Origin: Anaerostipes amylophilus | GTDB taxonomy: Bacteria; Bacillota; Clostridia; Lachnospirales; Lachnospiraceae | DNA: 64,000 nt | Assembly (NCBI RefSeq): GCF_025567365.1 | Contig: NZ_JAOQJG010000002.1 | Span: 124,001 to 188,000 of the forward strand | Direction of reading: 5' to 3' | Shown here: one piece after another, positions 9,731 through 18,663 of the stretch | Numbering within the stretch: position 1 is the stretch's first letter | Layout of the letters: each line of letters begins with the position of its first letter | Translations under genes and position numbers: made by a program | The notes under the pieces: model-generated | What the model was told of the DNA's origin: nothing | Databases searched by the model: none | What the model saw: the letters and a program-made list of their open reading frames with translations, nothing else

Positions 9731-10759
9731 ATGTTAACAAAAAAAGATGCAAAAATGGCACAAGGATTAGCAATTATAGGAATGGTGGCATTACATTTAT
9801 TTTGTAGAATTGATAATCTTCCATATAATGTGCATATATTTTTAGGGGGAAGACCATTAATTTATTATATAGGATTATTTGGAGATTTTTGTGTTCCTAT
9901 TTATTGTTTTTGCAGTGGGTATGCACAACAAATTATGTATGAAAAAGAACATAAAATTGGAGAAGGAATAAAACGACTTCCTAAATTTATTATGCATTTT
10001 TGGATGATTGTTATTCTTTTTTCAGTGATTGGAATTTGGTATCATAGTCCAGATATTCCTAAAACGATCAGTGATTTTATGGGGAATATGTTACTGTACA
10101 AGATGTCATATAATGGAGCATGGTGGTTTGTATTAACTTATATTTGGTTAGTTTTATTATATCCAATAATGAAGTGGTTTGCAGATAAATTGAATCCTGT
10201 AATATTGATTTGTATTAGTGGCATTTTATATATAATTTTTTATTATTTTGAGATTATTTGTACTTTAAATATTTCCAATTCCATTGTAGCATGGATTTGG
10301 AATCAGTTATGTTTGATTGGAAGATCACAATTTGCATTTATCTTGGGAATAATATGGTGTAAATATTTGGTTATAGATAAAATAAGAAATTTTTATATGA
10401 AAATCAAAATGAAAAATCTATGTTTGCTAATCTGTGTAGCAATAACTTTTATTTTTCATTGCTTTGTACAATCATTAATTGTTGCTCCAATTACAGGTAT
10501 GATAGTATTAATGTGTTTTCATTTATGGGATAAACCAGAGTGGATGGAAAAATTATTTTTATTGTTAGGAAAACATTCAACAAATATATGGTTGATACAT
10601 ATGTTTTTTTATTTGGTACTATTTAAAAATTTTATTTTCAGATTAAAAGAACCAGCTTTAATATTTGTAGGAATGCTCGTTCTTTGTATAGTTATATCTA
10701 TATTGATAAATCAGATAGAAAAGTTAATTGTAGATGGAGTAAAGTCCTGTAAATTTTAG
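9731..10759 (+). CDS. Membrane acyltransferase family 3 (OatA/OafB-like)
   Basis: ATG 9731 follows a GGAG site by six bases and gives 342 residues; the TTG at 9719 is less likely. There are about ten membrane helices. The N-terminus has KMAQGLAIIGMVALHLF with the conserved His of acyltransferase-3 proteins, and GGRPLIYYIGLFGDFCVPIYCFCSGYA is the second family block. Such proteins move acyl groups (often acetyl) across the membrane onto surface glycans. It stands 182 bases after the hexapeptide transferase, the loosest spacing so far, so it may have been added to the cluster separately. Confidence 0.82.
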   Translation: MLTKKDAKMAQGLAIIGMVALHLFCRIDNLPYNVHIFLGGRPLIYYIGLFGDFCVPIYCFCSGYAQQIMYEKEHKIGEGIKRLPKFIMHFWMIVILFSVIGIWYHSPDIPKTISDFMGNMLLYKMSYNGAWWFVLTYIWLVLLYPIMKWFADKLNPVILICISGILYIIFYYFEIICTLNISNSIVAWIWNQLCLIGRSQFAFILGIIWCKYLVIDKIRNFYMKIKMKNLCLLICVAITFIFHCFVQSLIVAPITGMIVLMCFHLWDKPEWMEKLFLLLGKHSTNIWLIHMFFYLVLFKNFIFRLKEPALIFVGMLVLCIVISILINQIEKLIVDGVKSCKF

Positions 10760-10847
10760 AATCAGACGTAGGAGATATACACAGCTTAAGCCACAGGAGA
10801 TAGGATAAAGATCTTGTATTGAATTGCTATGGAAAAATTAATCGAAT

Positions 10848-11177
10848 ATGTATATCAAAAAAATCGGTATGTATCTTTCAAATTTGCCAGATTCTGTGGA
10901 AAATAACTGGAAAAGTGTATTAAAAGAACAATTATGGCTTAGCAAGGAAGCAGAAGAGCTAGTTCAACATAATTTGAAAATTAATCGTTCGAGTCAAATA
11001 TTTGGGTTGTATCATAAAGTGTTTTCACGCAAGAAAATTCCAAGAGAATTTACAGATATAAATTATGAAGAACTAGTGGATAAGATGATTTGTGTTACAT
11101 TTGATTATGCTTATGATGATATACCATTAGGTGGAATGGATACAAATTGTTTTGATGGAAGGATTTGTGAAGATTGA
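10848..11177 (+). CDS. Unrecognised protein, probably a fragment
   Basis: 109 residues that I do not recognise. There are no membrane segments. The middle is basic (KINRSSQIFGLYHKVFSRKKIPREF) and the end is acidic and ends FDGRICED. It stops four bases before the terminal inverted repeat of the IS3-type element, and no good ribosome site precedes its ATG. A second overlapping frame begins with ATG 10830 (MEKLIEYVYQKNRYV) and could be the original N-terminus put out of frame. I read it as the stump of a larger polysaccharide-cluster gene cut by the insertion, but cannot prove it was longer. Confidence 0.4.
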   Translation: MYIKKIGMYLSNLPDSVENNWKSVLKEQLWLSKEAEELVQHNLKINRSSQIFGLYHKVFSRKKIPREFTDINYEELVDKMICVTFDYAYDDIPLGGMDTNCFDGRICED

Positions 11178-11252
11178 ACCGCTCCCCGTCAAGTAGACAA
11201 TTGAAAAAATATAAATTTTTCCTGCCAGTAGAAATTTATCTGCTGGCAGTTT

Positions 11253-11670
11253 TTATGCAGCTTGCAAGTAAATTTCGTGTTTTTCCATTGGCGTTAAAAT
11301 TCCGAGATTCCTTTGCAAGCGTTTACTGTCTTGTGCATCCGTTGTTAGAATACTTGATAGTTGATTTTATATTAAGTTTACGGCAAATGCGTAGCACACG
11401 TTTATCGTTTACATCAATACCATGATATCGTTCCAGATCATCTCTGATCCTTCGATAGCCTTTATCCGGTGAGTCTGTATGAATCTTTTCTATCTCGTCG
11501 GCAATAAACTTATTCTTTTGTTCACTTTTAGGAATTTCTCTGTGTAGCCATTTATAATAAGCTGCTCTAGAAACATTACCAAGTTTACAAAGTGCAGTGA
11601 TTGGATGGATAATTATGTTCTTTGTGTTCTTCTTTGATTACCTGATATATATGTTCATGACGGACCAGGC
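11253..11670 (-). pseudogene. IS3 transposase orfB remnant lacking the DDE core
   Basis: Reading on - I find the HTH_21 segment of orfB (ALCKLGNVSRAAYYKW, then GYRRIRDDLERYHGI and RICRKLNIKSTIKYSNN), ending at GCTRQ and a stop. Immediately after, in another frame, comes KRLQRNLGILTPMEKHEIYLQAA-stop split across the junction, which is the extreme C-terminus of the same transposase. The intervening rve domain with its Asp-Asp-Glu residues is gone, with a junction near 11325. A four-base duplication near 11601-11610 also shifts the frame upstream. The enzyme cannot be active. Confidence 0.85.
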
Positions 11671-12123
11671 TTAGCCTCGCCTCCTCTCTATTTCTTCGAG
11701 TTTTTTTAAAAAAGATGCCTCCATTTCAGCACGTTCTTCAAAGGTTGTTTTTCTTCCTTTGGTCATGATAATGCTTCCTCCTGTTCCAGAAGATTTTAAT
11801 TCTTCATGACCATTATACTTCTTTATCCAAGTTTGTAACTTACCTTTTGAATGGATTCCATATTTTTTGCAGATATCATCTTGAGAACCATAGCCTGCTA
11901 AATAATCTAAGACTGCTTGATGTTTCAATTCTTTGGAATATTTTTTATTCCCTTTCAATGTAAATGCATTTGCTCCTATAGATTCATAGTTTCGAATCCA
12001 TTGTTGGACAGATGCGAGACTTACATCAAACATATGGGCAATTCGTTGTTGGCTTTCTTTTCCATCCAGATATAGATTTACAGCATATATCTTATTCTCA
12101 ACAGATACTTTTCTTTTAGACAT
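11671..12123 (-). CDS. IS3-family orfA, two helix-turn-helix domains
   Basis: An intact 150-residue orfA. It has two successive HTH units (QRIAHMFDVSLASVQQWIRNYE at residues 25-46 and DDICKKYGIHSKGKLQTWIKKY at 80-101) and a C-terminal leucine-rich coiled coil (FEERAEMEASFLKKLEEIERRR). In IS150-type elements orfA is joined to orfB by -1 frameshifting to make transposase and on its own binds the ends. Here it survives while orfB is wrecked, so only end-binding or repressor-like activity could remain. A GGAGGGAG site precedes the ATG. Confidence 0.9.
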   Translation of the reverse strand: MSKRKVSVENKIYAVNLYLDGKESQQRIAHMFDVSLASVQQWIRNYESIGANAFTLKGNKKYSKELKHQAVLDYLAGYGSQDDICKKYGIHSKGKLQTWIKKYNGHEELKSSGTGGSIIMTKGRKTTFEERAEMEASFLKKLEEIERRRG

Positions 12124-12224
12124 AAAATATGCTCCCTCCTAAGTGACAAGTTTTTATTATTTCACTTGTCTACCTGGAAGGGAGCATATCAATCATTATG
12201 TGACAGCCTTGCTAAATTTTCGAT

Positions 12225-13016
12225 TTAAACAAACAATTTCACGATTCGTGTCTTATTCAGCACAAAAATAGAAGCATCCATAAACAGATGAGCCAGCAAA
12301 GTACTGATGATTACGCCATTTGAAGTTAATAAGAAATCCGTATAGAATCCATACCAGCAGATAAATCCTGAATAAATTCCCATTAAAACTAATAAAGGGA
12401 AATTCTGCATGACACCAGATAAAGAATCCTTAATATCCTCAATGGTGGAATCAAAATAAACAAAACGTCCGATCGCAAGCATAACAAAATAAAAAATTAA
12501 AGAGTCATAATTTGAATCATTATAAATAAACTTAATATATAGCAGGATCAGAATGATATAAAATGCAGAGATTAATCTTACAGATGCTTTCTGCTTGGAT
12601 GATATAACTTTCAGGTGGACAAAGATACGGTCAAACCAGAAAGTCAGGAATACAGAGCATACTAAAAATGCAAGCAGTAAAATGTCCTGATATTTATGCC
12701 AGTATAAGGCTGCCTGTGGAATCCTTTCATCAAGTACATAATATAGAGAAAGGAAGATAAGCACCGAAGTACTGGAAAATACCATCTCATAAAAACTTTC
12801 AATCCGGCTTAGAACTTTAGTTTTGTGGGTTTCATTAATTTGTGCCAGTTCTTGGGGCGTTGGATTTTTTGCATTGATCTTATAATGTTTTTGTAATTTG
12901 GCGGCAATTAAAACGATCGCAAGGACAATGATCAGTCCGATCAGTGATACGATCAGAAATCCGCCGGCATTTTGTGCGTTAAAATAGTGAGTAACGTAAT
13001 ATTTTGATTGTTCCAT
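12225..13016 (-). CDS. Membrane protein of unknown function
   Basis: I set the start at 13016 because AGAAGG lies eight bases before that ATG, giving 263 residues; nine more would need a start at 13043 without a site. There are six or seven hydrophobic segments, a charged cytoplasmic stretch after the first helix (KLQKHYKINAKNPTPQELAQINE), and DSTIEDIKDSLSGVM between helices. I do not recognise the family. It converges with the IS element and diverges from the phosphoesterase gene. Confidence 0.7.
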   Translation of the reverse strand: MEQSKYYVTHYFNAQNAGGFLIVSLIGLIIVLAIVLIAAKLQKHYKINAKNPTPQELAQINETHKTKVLSRIESFYEMVFSSTSVLIFLSLYYVLDERIPQAALYWHKYQDILLLAFLVCSVFLTFWFDRIFVHLKVISSKQKASVRLISAFYIILILLYIKFIYNDSNYDSLIFYFVMLAIGRFVYFDSTIEDIKDSLSGVMQNFPLLVLMGIYSGFICWYGFYTDFLLTSNGVIISTLLAHLFMDASIFVLNKTRIVKLFV

Positions 13017-13162
13017 GTTATATACCTTCTTTTGATAAATCATTCATATTAAATCTAAGGATTTATTTTAGCACGATATTTTGATTTTTCAACTGATAAA
13101 TGGTCTTAATCATAAAGAATTCACAAAATCATAAGAAAGACAAAAGAATTTTACTGATATAC

Positions 13163-13192
13163 TTGTGAGCATAGATACGCCGATGGTATAAT
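13163..13192 (+). promoter_or_regulatory. Sigma-A-type promoter for the phosphoesterase gene
   Basis: TTGTGA at 13163-13168 and TATAAT at 13187-13192 with an 18-bp spacer, plus an extended -10 (TGG before TATAAT). It starts about 30 bases before ATG 13230. Confidence 0.6.
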
Positions 13193-13229
13193 ATAAAGAG
13201 TACATTTTTGAAAGCAGTGAAGACTTTAG

Positions 13230-14099
13230 ATGAAAAAGATATTAAAGATAACGGGTATACTATTAATGATTTTTATTTTATTTATAGTGATAGAAGTCGT
13301 TATTTCATACAAATGTTTAACAGTTAAGAATTACAATATAGAATCAGACAAGATCAAGGAGAACGTAAAGGTTGTTCTGGTATCAGATCTTCATTATGGT
13401 ACATTTGGAGAGAATAATAAACGTCTGGTCAGCAAGATCAAAGAATGCAAGCCGGATCTTATTCTTTTTGATGGAGATATGATCAATGAAGAGAGTAAGA
13501 ATCTTCAAACAGTAATCACTCTTGTGAAGAGACTAAAGGAGACTGCACCGGTTTACTATGCTTTGGGCAATCATGAGATGGGATATCTTGATCGTAAGAC
13601 TTCAGATTTATATGGAGAATTAAAGAAAGCTGGAGCAGTAGTTTTGGAGAAAAACTATGAAGATATCAAAGTGAAGAATCATACGATCCGTATCGGAGGT
13701 TTGTATGAATATGCTTTCGCAGTCGATGGACAAGGAAAGATGTCTAAGAAAGATATGAATTCTGGATTAAGAGATTTTCTGATGGATTTTGAAGACACGA
13801 AGGCATTTAAGATCATGATGTCACACAGACCAGATAGTTTTATCTTTGGACAGGCAGCAGACACATGGAAGATTGATCTTGTGGTAAGTGGACATGCACA
13901 TGGAGGGCAGGTGATCCTTCCTGGCATGGGAGGTTTGTATGGTGCAGATCAGGGATGGTTTCCAAAGTATGTTGATGGAATTCATCATTTTAGGACAGTT
14001 AAGAATATGATCGTTACAAGAGGATTAGGAAGTGACAAAGAGAAACTCCCGAGATTCAATAATATACCAGAGATCGTAGTGATCGATCTTAAGAAATAA
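13230..14099 (+). CDS. Membrane-anchored metallophosphoesterase (YkuE-like)
   Basis: 289 residues with an N-terminal membrane anchor (residues 5-27) and the full calcineurin-like set: SDLHYG, DGDMIN, GNHEMG, SHRP and GHAHGGQ, which supply the ligands of a dinuclear metal centre. Relatives are extracellular or membrane phosphodiesterases, for example the UDP-diacylglucosamine hydrolase-like and YkuE/YaeI proteins. It is fourteen-odd bases ahead of the nucleotidyltransferase-fold gene and may be co-transcribed. The actual substrate is unknown. Confidence 0.88.
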   Translation: MKKILKITGILLMIFILFIVIEVVISYKCLTVKNYNIESDKIKENVKVVLVSDLHYGTFGENNKRLVSKIKECKPDLILFDGDMINEESKNLQTVITLVKRLKETAPVYYALGNHEMGYLDRKTSDLYGELKKAGAVVLEKNYEDIKVKNHTIRIGGLYEYAFAVDGQGKMSKKDMNSGLRDFLMDFEDTKAFKIMMSHRPDSFIFGQAADTWKIDLVVSGHAHGGQVILPGMGGLYGADQGWFPKYVDGIHHFRTVKNMIVTRGLGSDKEKLPRFNNIPEIVVIDLKK

Positions 14100-14125
14100 C
14101 ATATCAAAGGAAAGTGTGGCAGATT

Positions 14126-15364
14126 ATGAATGCGACAAATGTATTTTTAGACATATTAAAAAGTGCAATAACACAGACAGAATGTGATAACCTCGACGGG
14201 CTTGATACGGATGTATGGATCCGGGTTTATGATATCAGTCAGAAACAGCAGCTTTCACCATTGATCTATCAGCAGATTTTTTCTAATCCGTCTTTTTTGG
14301 AAAGTGATCCGGAATTTCAGAATTTCTGGAAGATGGATACGATCGATCAGGCAGGTAATCAGGTTCGAAAGAGTATTTTATTTTTGATGTTATCTGATAA
14401 GATGCGTCAGAATGGTCTGACACCATTGGTAGTGAAAGGAATTGTCTGCAGGAATCTATATCCAAATCCTGACTTAAGAACGTCGAATGATGAAGATCTG
14501 TTTATACCGAGAGAACAGTTTCAGAAGATGGACGAGTTCTTGAGAAATGAAGGATTTATGAGAGATGAATTGATTGAAGGCAAAGACTATCAGGAAGTTC
14601 CATATAAGAATCTGTCCAATGGGTTATATCTGGAGCTGCATATGAATCTGTTTGCACAGGAGTCTGGTGCGTATGGACATTTTAATGAGTTGTTTGCAGA
14701 TGCTTTTGATACATGCATAGAGACAGAGATTCAGGGAAGCAAGGTACTTACGCTCAATGTCAGAGAACATTTCCTGTATCTGGTATGCCACAGCCTCAAA
14801 CATTTTCTTCACAGTGGATTTGGAATCAGACAGGCGTGTGATATGATTTATTTTGCAAAGAATTATCATGATCAGTTTGACTGGGAAGAGATAAGAAGTG
14901 TGATGCGGGAATATCATATGGAAGCATTTGCAATGAACGTGCTTGATATTGGTGTTTGTTATCTTGGAATCTCATGGGAAGAGATGGGACTTACGAAGCC
15001 GTCCGATATAGATATTGACTGTACAGCATTGCTTGATGATATGCTGGATGGTGGTATTTTTGGACAGAATGATATGAATCGCGTACATAGTGCGAATATT
15101 ACACTGAATGCGGCAGAACATGAAAAGGCGAGTGCCGCTTCCGGTATTGCGGCATCCTTATTCCCTGATAAGGAATATATGAAGACAAACTATGATTATG
15201 CGAGAAAATATCCGTTTTTGTTACCAGTAGCATATATACAAAGAATTTTAAAATATCTGCTAAAACGTAAGAAATCAGGACAGAATACGGGAGAGAAAAG
15301 CAGTACACAGATTGGCATGGAGAGAGTGAAACTGCTTGAAAAATATAAGATTGTAGACAAATAA
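14126..15364 (+). CDS. Nucleotidyltransferase-fold protein (PF14907-like)
   Basis: ATG 14126 (412 residues) is preferred; GTG 14114 would put the AAAGGA site too close. The centre has VVKGIVCRNLYPNPDLRTSNDEDLFI, with the Asp-x-Asp-type metal site of the uncharacterised nucleotidyltransferase family often seen near polysaccharide and peptide clusters. The remainder is helical (FLYLVCHSLKHFLHSGFGIRQACDM). Its job is unknown; proximity to the glycan cluster suggests sugar modification, but that is inference. Confidence 0.75.
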   Translation: MNATNVFLDILKSAITQTECDNLDGLDTDVWIRVYDISQKQQLSPLIYQQIFSNPSFLESDPEFQNFWKMDTIDQAGNQVRKSILFLMLSDKMRQNGLTPLVVKGIVCRNLYPNPDLRTSNDEDLFIPREQFQKMDEFLRNEGFMRDELIEGKDYQEVPYKNLSNGLYLELHMNLFAQESGAYGHFNELFADAFDTCIETEIQGSKVLTLNVREHFLYLVCHSLKHFLHSGFGIRQACDMIYFAKNYHDQFDWEEIRSVMREYHMEAFAMNVLDIGVCYLGISWEEMGLTKPSDIDIDCTALLDDMLDGGIFGQNDMNRVHSANITLNAAEHEKASAASGIAASLFPDKEYMKTNYDYARKYPFLLPVAYIQRILKYLLKRKKSGQNTGEKSSTQIGMERVKLLEKYKIVDK

Positions 15365-15393
15365 ATATATATAATGAAAAGAGGTGATTCCTC

Positions 15394-16269
15394 ATGCTGG
15401 ATCAGGAGAAATTTTTTAACACATACAAAGTACAGGAAGCATTTGAGGATTCTGGACTTTCCTGGGATACGCTTGAGAAGATTTATGATGACTATAAGAG
15501 CCGCCTGCCAGAGATGAAAAAGATGGCAGATCATTTACAGGAAGAAATATCAAAAGAGATAGATTTTCATGTACATTCAATTCATAACAGATGTAAGAAT
15601 CCTGAACATCTCATTGAGAAGATTATAAGGAAAGTTGGAGTTGAGAAACGTCAAAAATATAAAAGTATTAATGAAAAGAATTATTTAAGGATCGTACGTG
15701 ATCTGATGGGAGTCAGGATTTTGATCTTATCCAAAGAAGAATGGCGTACAGTGCATGATTTTTTATTAAAGGTTGACGAAGATCCCCGATATGATATCTG
15801 TATGGCAGAGATGCCAAGAGCTTATATTCGTTATGGGGACCGTGATATTTTTAATTATACGATCCATAAAGAGTATACAGATAAGGGATACCGTTCCCAA
15901 CATTATATTTTTAAGTATAAAGAATATTATTTTGAAGTACAGGTTCGTACGATCGCAGAAGAAGTTTATGCGGAGTTTGACCATTATGTAAAATACCCAT
16001 ATCGAGAGAATAATCATTTTCTTAAACGCTATACAAGCGTAGTGGCAGAATTGTTAAATTCTGTGGATGAGATTATTTCCACATGTTTTCAGTTTGGAGA
16101 AGAAGGCTGGTTCGATATGGAGAAATATTTTGCACAGGACAGTTACAATGATCTTGAGCGAATGTCAAAAGAACCACATAAGAGAGAACAAGAGCAGATT
16201 CCAAGAGCCAAAGATGGTGTAATTGATGCTGGGAGCTATATGAACCGGATGATCTTAAGAAAGGGATAA
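15394..16269 (+). CDS. Small alarmone synthetase (RelA/SpoT domain)
   Basis: 291 residues with one RelA/SpoT nucleotidyltransferase domain. DLMGVRILIL near residue 105 is the metal-site strand, and GYRSQHYIFKY followed by YFEVQVRTIAEEVYAEFDHYVKY is the substrate-binding block. There is no HD hydrolase, TGS or ACT domain, so this is a stand-alone synthetase that would make pppGpp/ppGpp from ATP and GTP/GDP. The C-terminal 70 residues are acidic and unlike RelQ or RelP tails. AAGAGGTGATT precedes the ATG. Two short unknown genes follow within the same transcript. Confidence 0.85.
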   Translation: MLDQEKFFNTYKVQEAFEDSGLSWDTLEKIYDDYKSRLPEMKKMADHLQEEISKEIDFHVHSIHNRCKNPEHLIEKIIRKVGVEKRQKYKSINEKNYLRIVRDLMGVRILILSKEEWRTVHDFLLKVDEDPRYDICMAEMPRAYIRYGDRDIFNYTIHKEYTDKGYRSQHYIFKYKEYYFEVQVRTIAEEVYAEFDHYVKYPYRENNHFLKRYTSVVAELLNSVDEIISTCFQFGEEGWFDMEKYFAQDSYNDLERMSKEPHKREQEQIPRAKDGVIDAGSYMNRMILRKG

Positions 16270-16275
16270 AACCAG

Positions 16276-16527
16276 ATGGAGAGATATGATGACGGATTCG
16301 CAGAGGAAAGACAGCGGATCGAACGATTGGTGGAAGAAATCATTGCCGGAGAACACAAAATCGATAAACTGCCAAACTCATCAGCCGGATTTACCGGTGC
16401 GGCACAGGCAGAGTATTTTTCAAAGGCAAGATATCATTTAGAATCGGATGTAAATAATCTGATCGTAAATCATAAACAGCAACTGGATGAACTACAACTG
16501 TTAAAGATGATAAAGGAGCCCAAATGA
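16276..16527 (+). CDS. Small hypothetical protein downstream of the alarmone synthetase
   Basis: 83 residues, highly charged, mostly helical (EERQRIERLVEEIIAGEHKIDKL) with a Gly/Ala-rich centre (SSAGFTGAAQAEYFSKA). It starts six bases after the synthetase and its TGA overlaps the next ATG (ATGA), so the three genes are translated together. I do not recognise it. Confidence 0.7.
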   Translation: MERYDDGFAEERQRIERLVEEIIAGEHKIDKLPNSSAGFTGAAQAEYFSKARYHLESDVNNLIVNHKQQLDELQLLKMIKEPK

Positions 16528-17054
16528 TAGAACATAATTTATTTGAGATGGAGAATTACAGAGAGCTGATTGATGAGGTTGGAGTGGACAAGTTCCGGGA
16601 ACGATTTGAGGAATTACAGAAAACAGCAATGGAATTTATTGAGATTGCTGGATTTTCTGACGTAGCTTACTGTAATGAACGAATTTTAATGCAGGTGATC
16701 CTTGATTATTTTATGGATGTGATGCGTTTAAAAGAATTTCACAGTATTGAGCGTATCCGCACAGAGAAATTGTTTGCATATACAATCTCATGGATCGTTA
16801 AGAGAAAACCAATCCAGTTTCGGGAATACTCTGATCAGGAAAGGGATATTTTTGTAAATGAACGATTTGCAGCATATCTGTTGATCAATGAATGCCTGAT
16901 GTGTGGCAGCAAGCATTTTGTGAAGGAAGCTTACGCGGAGAAGTTGGTGGAATATACAGAGATGCTGTTATATTATTTCAAATACCGACAGTGTGATCCA
17001 AAGACATTAGAACTTTTGATCGAGTCGTTTAAGATGGGCGGATTAGTACATTAA
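16524..17054 (+). CDS. Hypothetical helical protein, third gene of the alarmone operon
   Basis: 176 residues, soluble and predicted all-helical (FRERFEELQKTAMEFIEIAGF, LMQVILDYFMDVMRLKEF). Two cysteines lie close together (NECLMCGSK). It is coupled to the preceding gene by an ATGA overlap. No family recognised. The position suggests that it binds, regulates or responds to the synthetase; this is inference from the operon only. Confidence 0.7.
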   Translation: MIEHNLFEMENYRELIDEVGVDKFRERFEELQKTAMEFIEIAGFSDVAYCNERILMQVILDYFMDVMRLKEFHSIERIRTEKLFAYTISWIVKRKPIQFREYSDQERDIFVNERFAAYLLINECLMCGSKHFVKEAYAEKLVEYTEMLLYYFKYRQCDPKTLELLIESFKMGGLVH

Positions 17055-17095
17055 GAAGATTAACAGATAACAAAAGCAGTAAAATGAGGTCTTTG

Positions 17096-18568
17096 ATGGG
17101 AATCCTTGTTTTTGATGTGGGAACTTCAAGCATGCGGGGTGTATTGATGAATGAGCAGGCAGATATTCTATGCCAGTTTCAGGAAAAATACCACCCTGAT
17201 TTTCATTTATCGATTTATGTGACACAGAATCCTGAGATATGGAGAAGTGTATTATATGATATTGCGAAGAACATTCAGATATGGTGTGAGGAACATGGAC
17301 ACAAAGTTGAGATGATTTCATTGACGGCACAGAGAACATCAATGATACCAGTAGATCGGGATGGAAATGCATTATGTGATGCTGTGATGTGGCAGGATAA
17401 GAGGAATATCAAGACATGTATGAGACTTGCTGGGTACGATGGAGACATTATACGAAGAAGTGGAACGATGGTAAATCCTGTTTTTGCAGGGAGCAAGATG
17501 GCATGGCTTCATGAAAATGAACCAGAAATATATGACAGATCCTATAAGCTTTTTGTGGTAGCTGATTATCTGTTTTATCATATGACAGGACAGATGAAGA
17601 CAGACAGAACATATGCCAGCCGTTTCCATCTGATGAATCTGAGAACCGGACAGTGGGATAAACAATTGCTTGATATATTTGATGTGGAAGAGAGCAAGCT
17701 TTGTGAACTTATTGATCCTGGAGAACTTCATGGGTATACGAATGAGGCATTTTCAAAAGCATCCGGCATACCGACAGGAGTTCCCGTATATTCTGCTGGC
17801 GGTGACCAGCAGTGTAGCGCGCTTGGAATGGAAATTTACAAAGAAGGGGATCTTGAGGTGACAAGTGGAACCGGTGCATTTATCATCGGAATCACAGAAA
17901 AACTGCCACCGGTTATTTTAGGAAATCCGATCATTAATTATTCTGCGGTAAAAGGAAAATATATCGTAGAAGCAAGTATTCTTACATGTAGTGCTGCGTT
18001 TGACTGGTTTCGCAGGAATTTTTATAAAGAAGTTCAAGGGGATATTTATAAAAAGATTGATGAAGAAATCAATGAATCCCCGCCGGGAGCAAATGGTTGT
18101 ATGCTGCTTCCGTTTTTTCAGGGAAGAGCAACGCCACAGTGGAATCCGCAGGCAACGGCATCATTTACCAATGTAACACTCAGTACGACAAGAGGAGATA
18201 TGGCAAGAGCCTTGCTAGAAGGAATTGTCTATGAGATCCGCAATAATTTAGATATTGTGGAGGGACAGATTGGAAAGGCAGAGAAGATTCAGATAGGCGG
18301 CGGATTAAGTAAGAGTCAGGCATTCAATCAGATTCAGGCAGATGTCTATGGTAGAGAACTTGTACATTATGAGAAACGTGAATCAGGGATCATCGGTGCA
18401 TGGGTGAATACAATGGTTGAAAGCGGAAAGGCATCTGGTTATGAGGAAGCCCTGAAATTGGCTGGACAAAAGGACGCATTAAAGATCTATGATCCAGTCA
18501 TGGAGAATACAAAAAAATATCAGGACATTCGTGGAAAGATGAATCGTTTGTACCAGAAAATGTATTAA
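17096..18568 (+). CDS. FGGY-family carbohydrate kinase
   Basis: ATG 17096 is chosen since GAGG lies six bases before it and the protein then opens MGILVFDVGTSSMRG, the phosphate-1 loop of sugar kinases; the ATG at 17084 lacks a site. It has 490 residues, the usual FGGY length. TAQRTSMIPVD, AVMWQD, SAGGDQQCSALGM and GGGLSKSQAFNQIQADVYG are the conserved blocks of the two actin-like domains. It phosphorylates a sugar or polyol with ATP, probably a ketopentose such as xylulose, but specificity is not readable. It lies just before the ascorbate operon, separated by a terminator. Confidence 0.88.
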   Translation: MGILVFDVGTSSMRGVLMNEQADILCQFQEKYHPDFHLSIYVTQNPEIWRSVLYDIAKNIQIWCEEHGHKVEMISLTAQRTSMIPVDRDGNALCDAVMWQDKRNIKTCMRLAGYDGDIIRRSGTMVNPVFAGSKMAWLHENEPEIYDRSYKLFVVADYLFYHMTGQMKTDRTYASRFHLMNLRTGQWDKQLLDIFDVEESKLCELIDPGELHGYTNEAFSKASGIPTGVPVYSAGGDQQCSALGMEIYKEGDLEVTSGTGAFIIGITEKLPPVILGNPIINYSAVKGKYIVEASILTCSAAFDWFRRNFYKEVQGDIYKKIDEEINESPPGANGCMLLPFFQGRATPQWNPQATASFTNVTLSTTRGDMARALLEGIVYEIRNNLDIVEGQIGKAEKIQIGGGLSKSQAFNQIQADVYGRELVHYEKRESGIIGAWVNTMVESGKASGYEEALKLAGQKDALKIYDPVMENTKKYQDIRGKMNRLYQKMY

Positions 18569-18590
18569 AATTTAATAATAATAATTATCA

Positions 18591-18636
18591 AAGAGAAGCA
18601 ACTGATAGAGTGAATCTATGAGTTGCTTCTCTTTTT
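18591..18636 (+). terminator. Rho-independent terminator after the FGGY kinase
   Basis: Stem AAGAGAAGCAACT with AGTTGCTTCTCTTTTT, loop of 17 bases, ending in a T run. It separates the kinase from the ula operon. Confidence 0.85.
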
Positions 18637-18663
18637 GTGCATTATGAACAAAATATACAATCT

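Larger units (their letters stand above)
11181..12185 (-). mobile_element. IS3-family (IS150-like) element, internally deleted
   Basis: The two ends are imperfect inverted repeats: left GCTCCC then GTAGACAATTGAAA, and, read on -, right GCTCCC then GTAGACAAGTGAAAT. Between them are an intact orfA and a damaged orfB on the - strand. No clear target duplication is visible (AACC on the left, ATAT on the right). At about 1.0 kb it is some 400-500 bp shorter than a complete IS150-type element. The loss falls in the DDE catalytic core of orfB. Confidence 0.82.

Noticed and set aside
11174..11425. An 83-residue + frame across the left end of the IS element
   Set aside because: It is antisense to the recognisable orfB remnant and has no ribosome site.
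17043..17731. Three overlapping - frames of 73-119 residues under the FGGY kinase
   Set aside because: Antisense shadows of a well-conserved + gene; sequences have no recognisable family.
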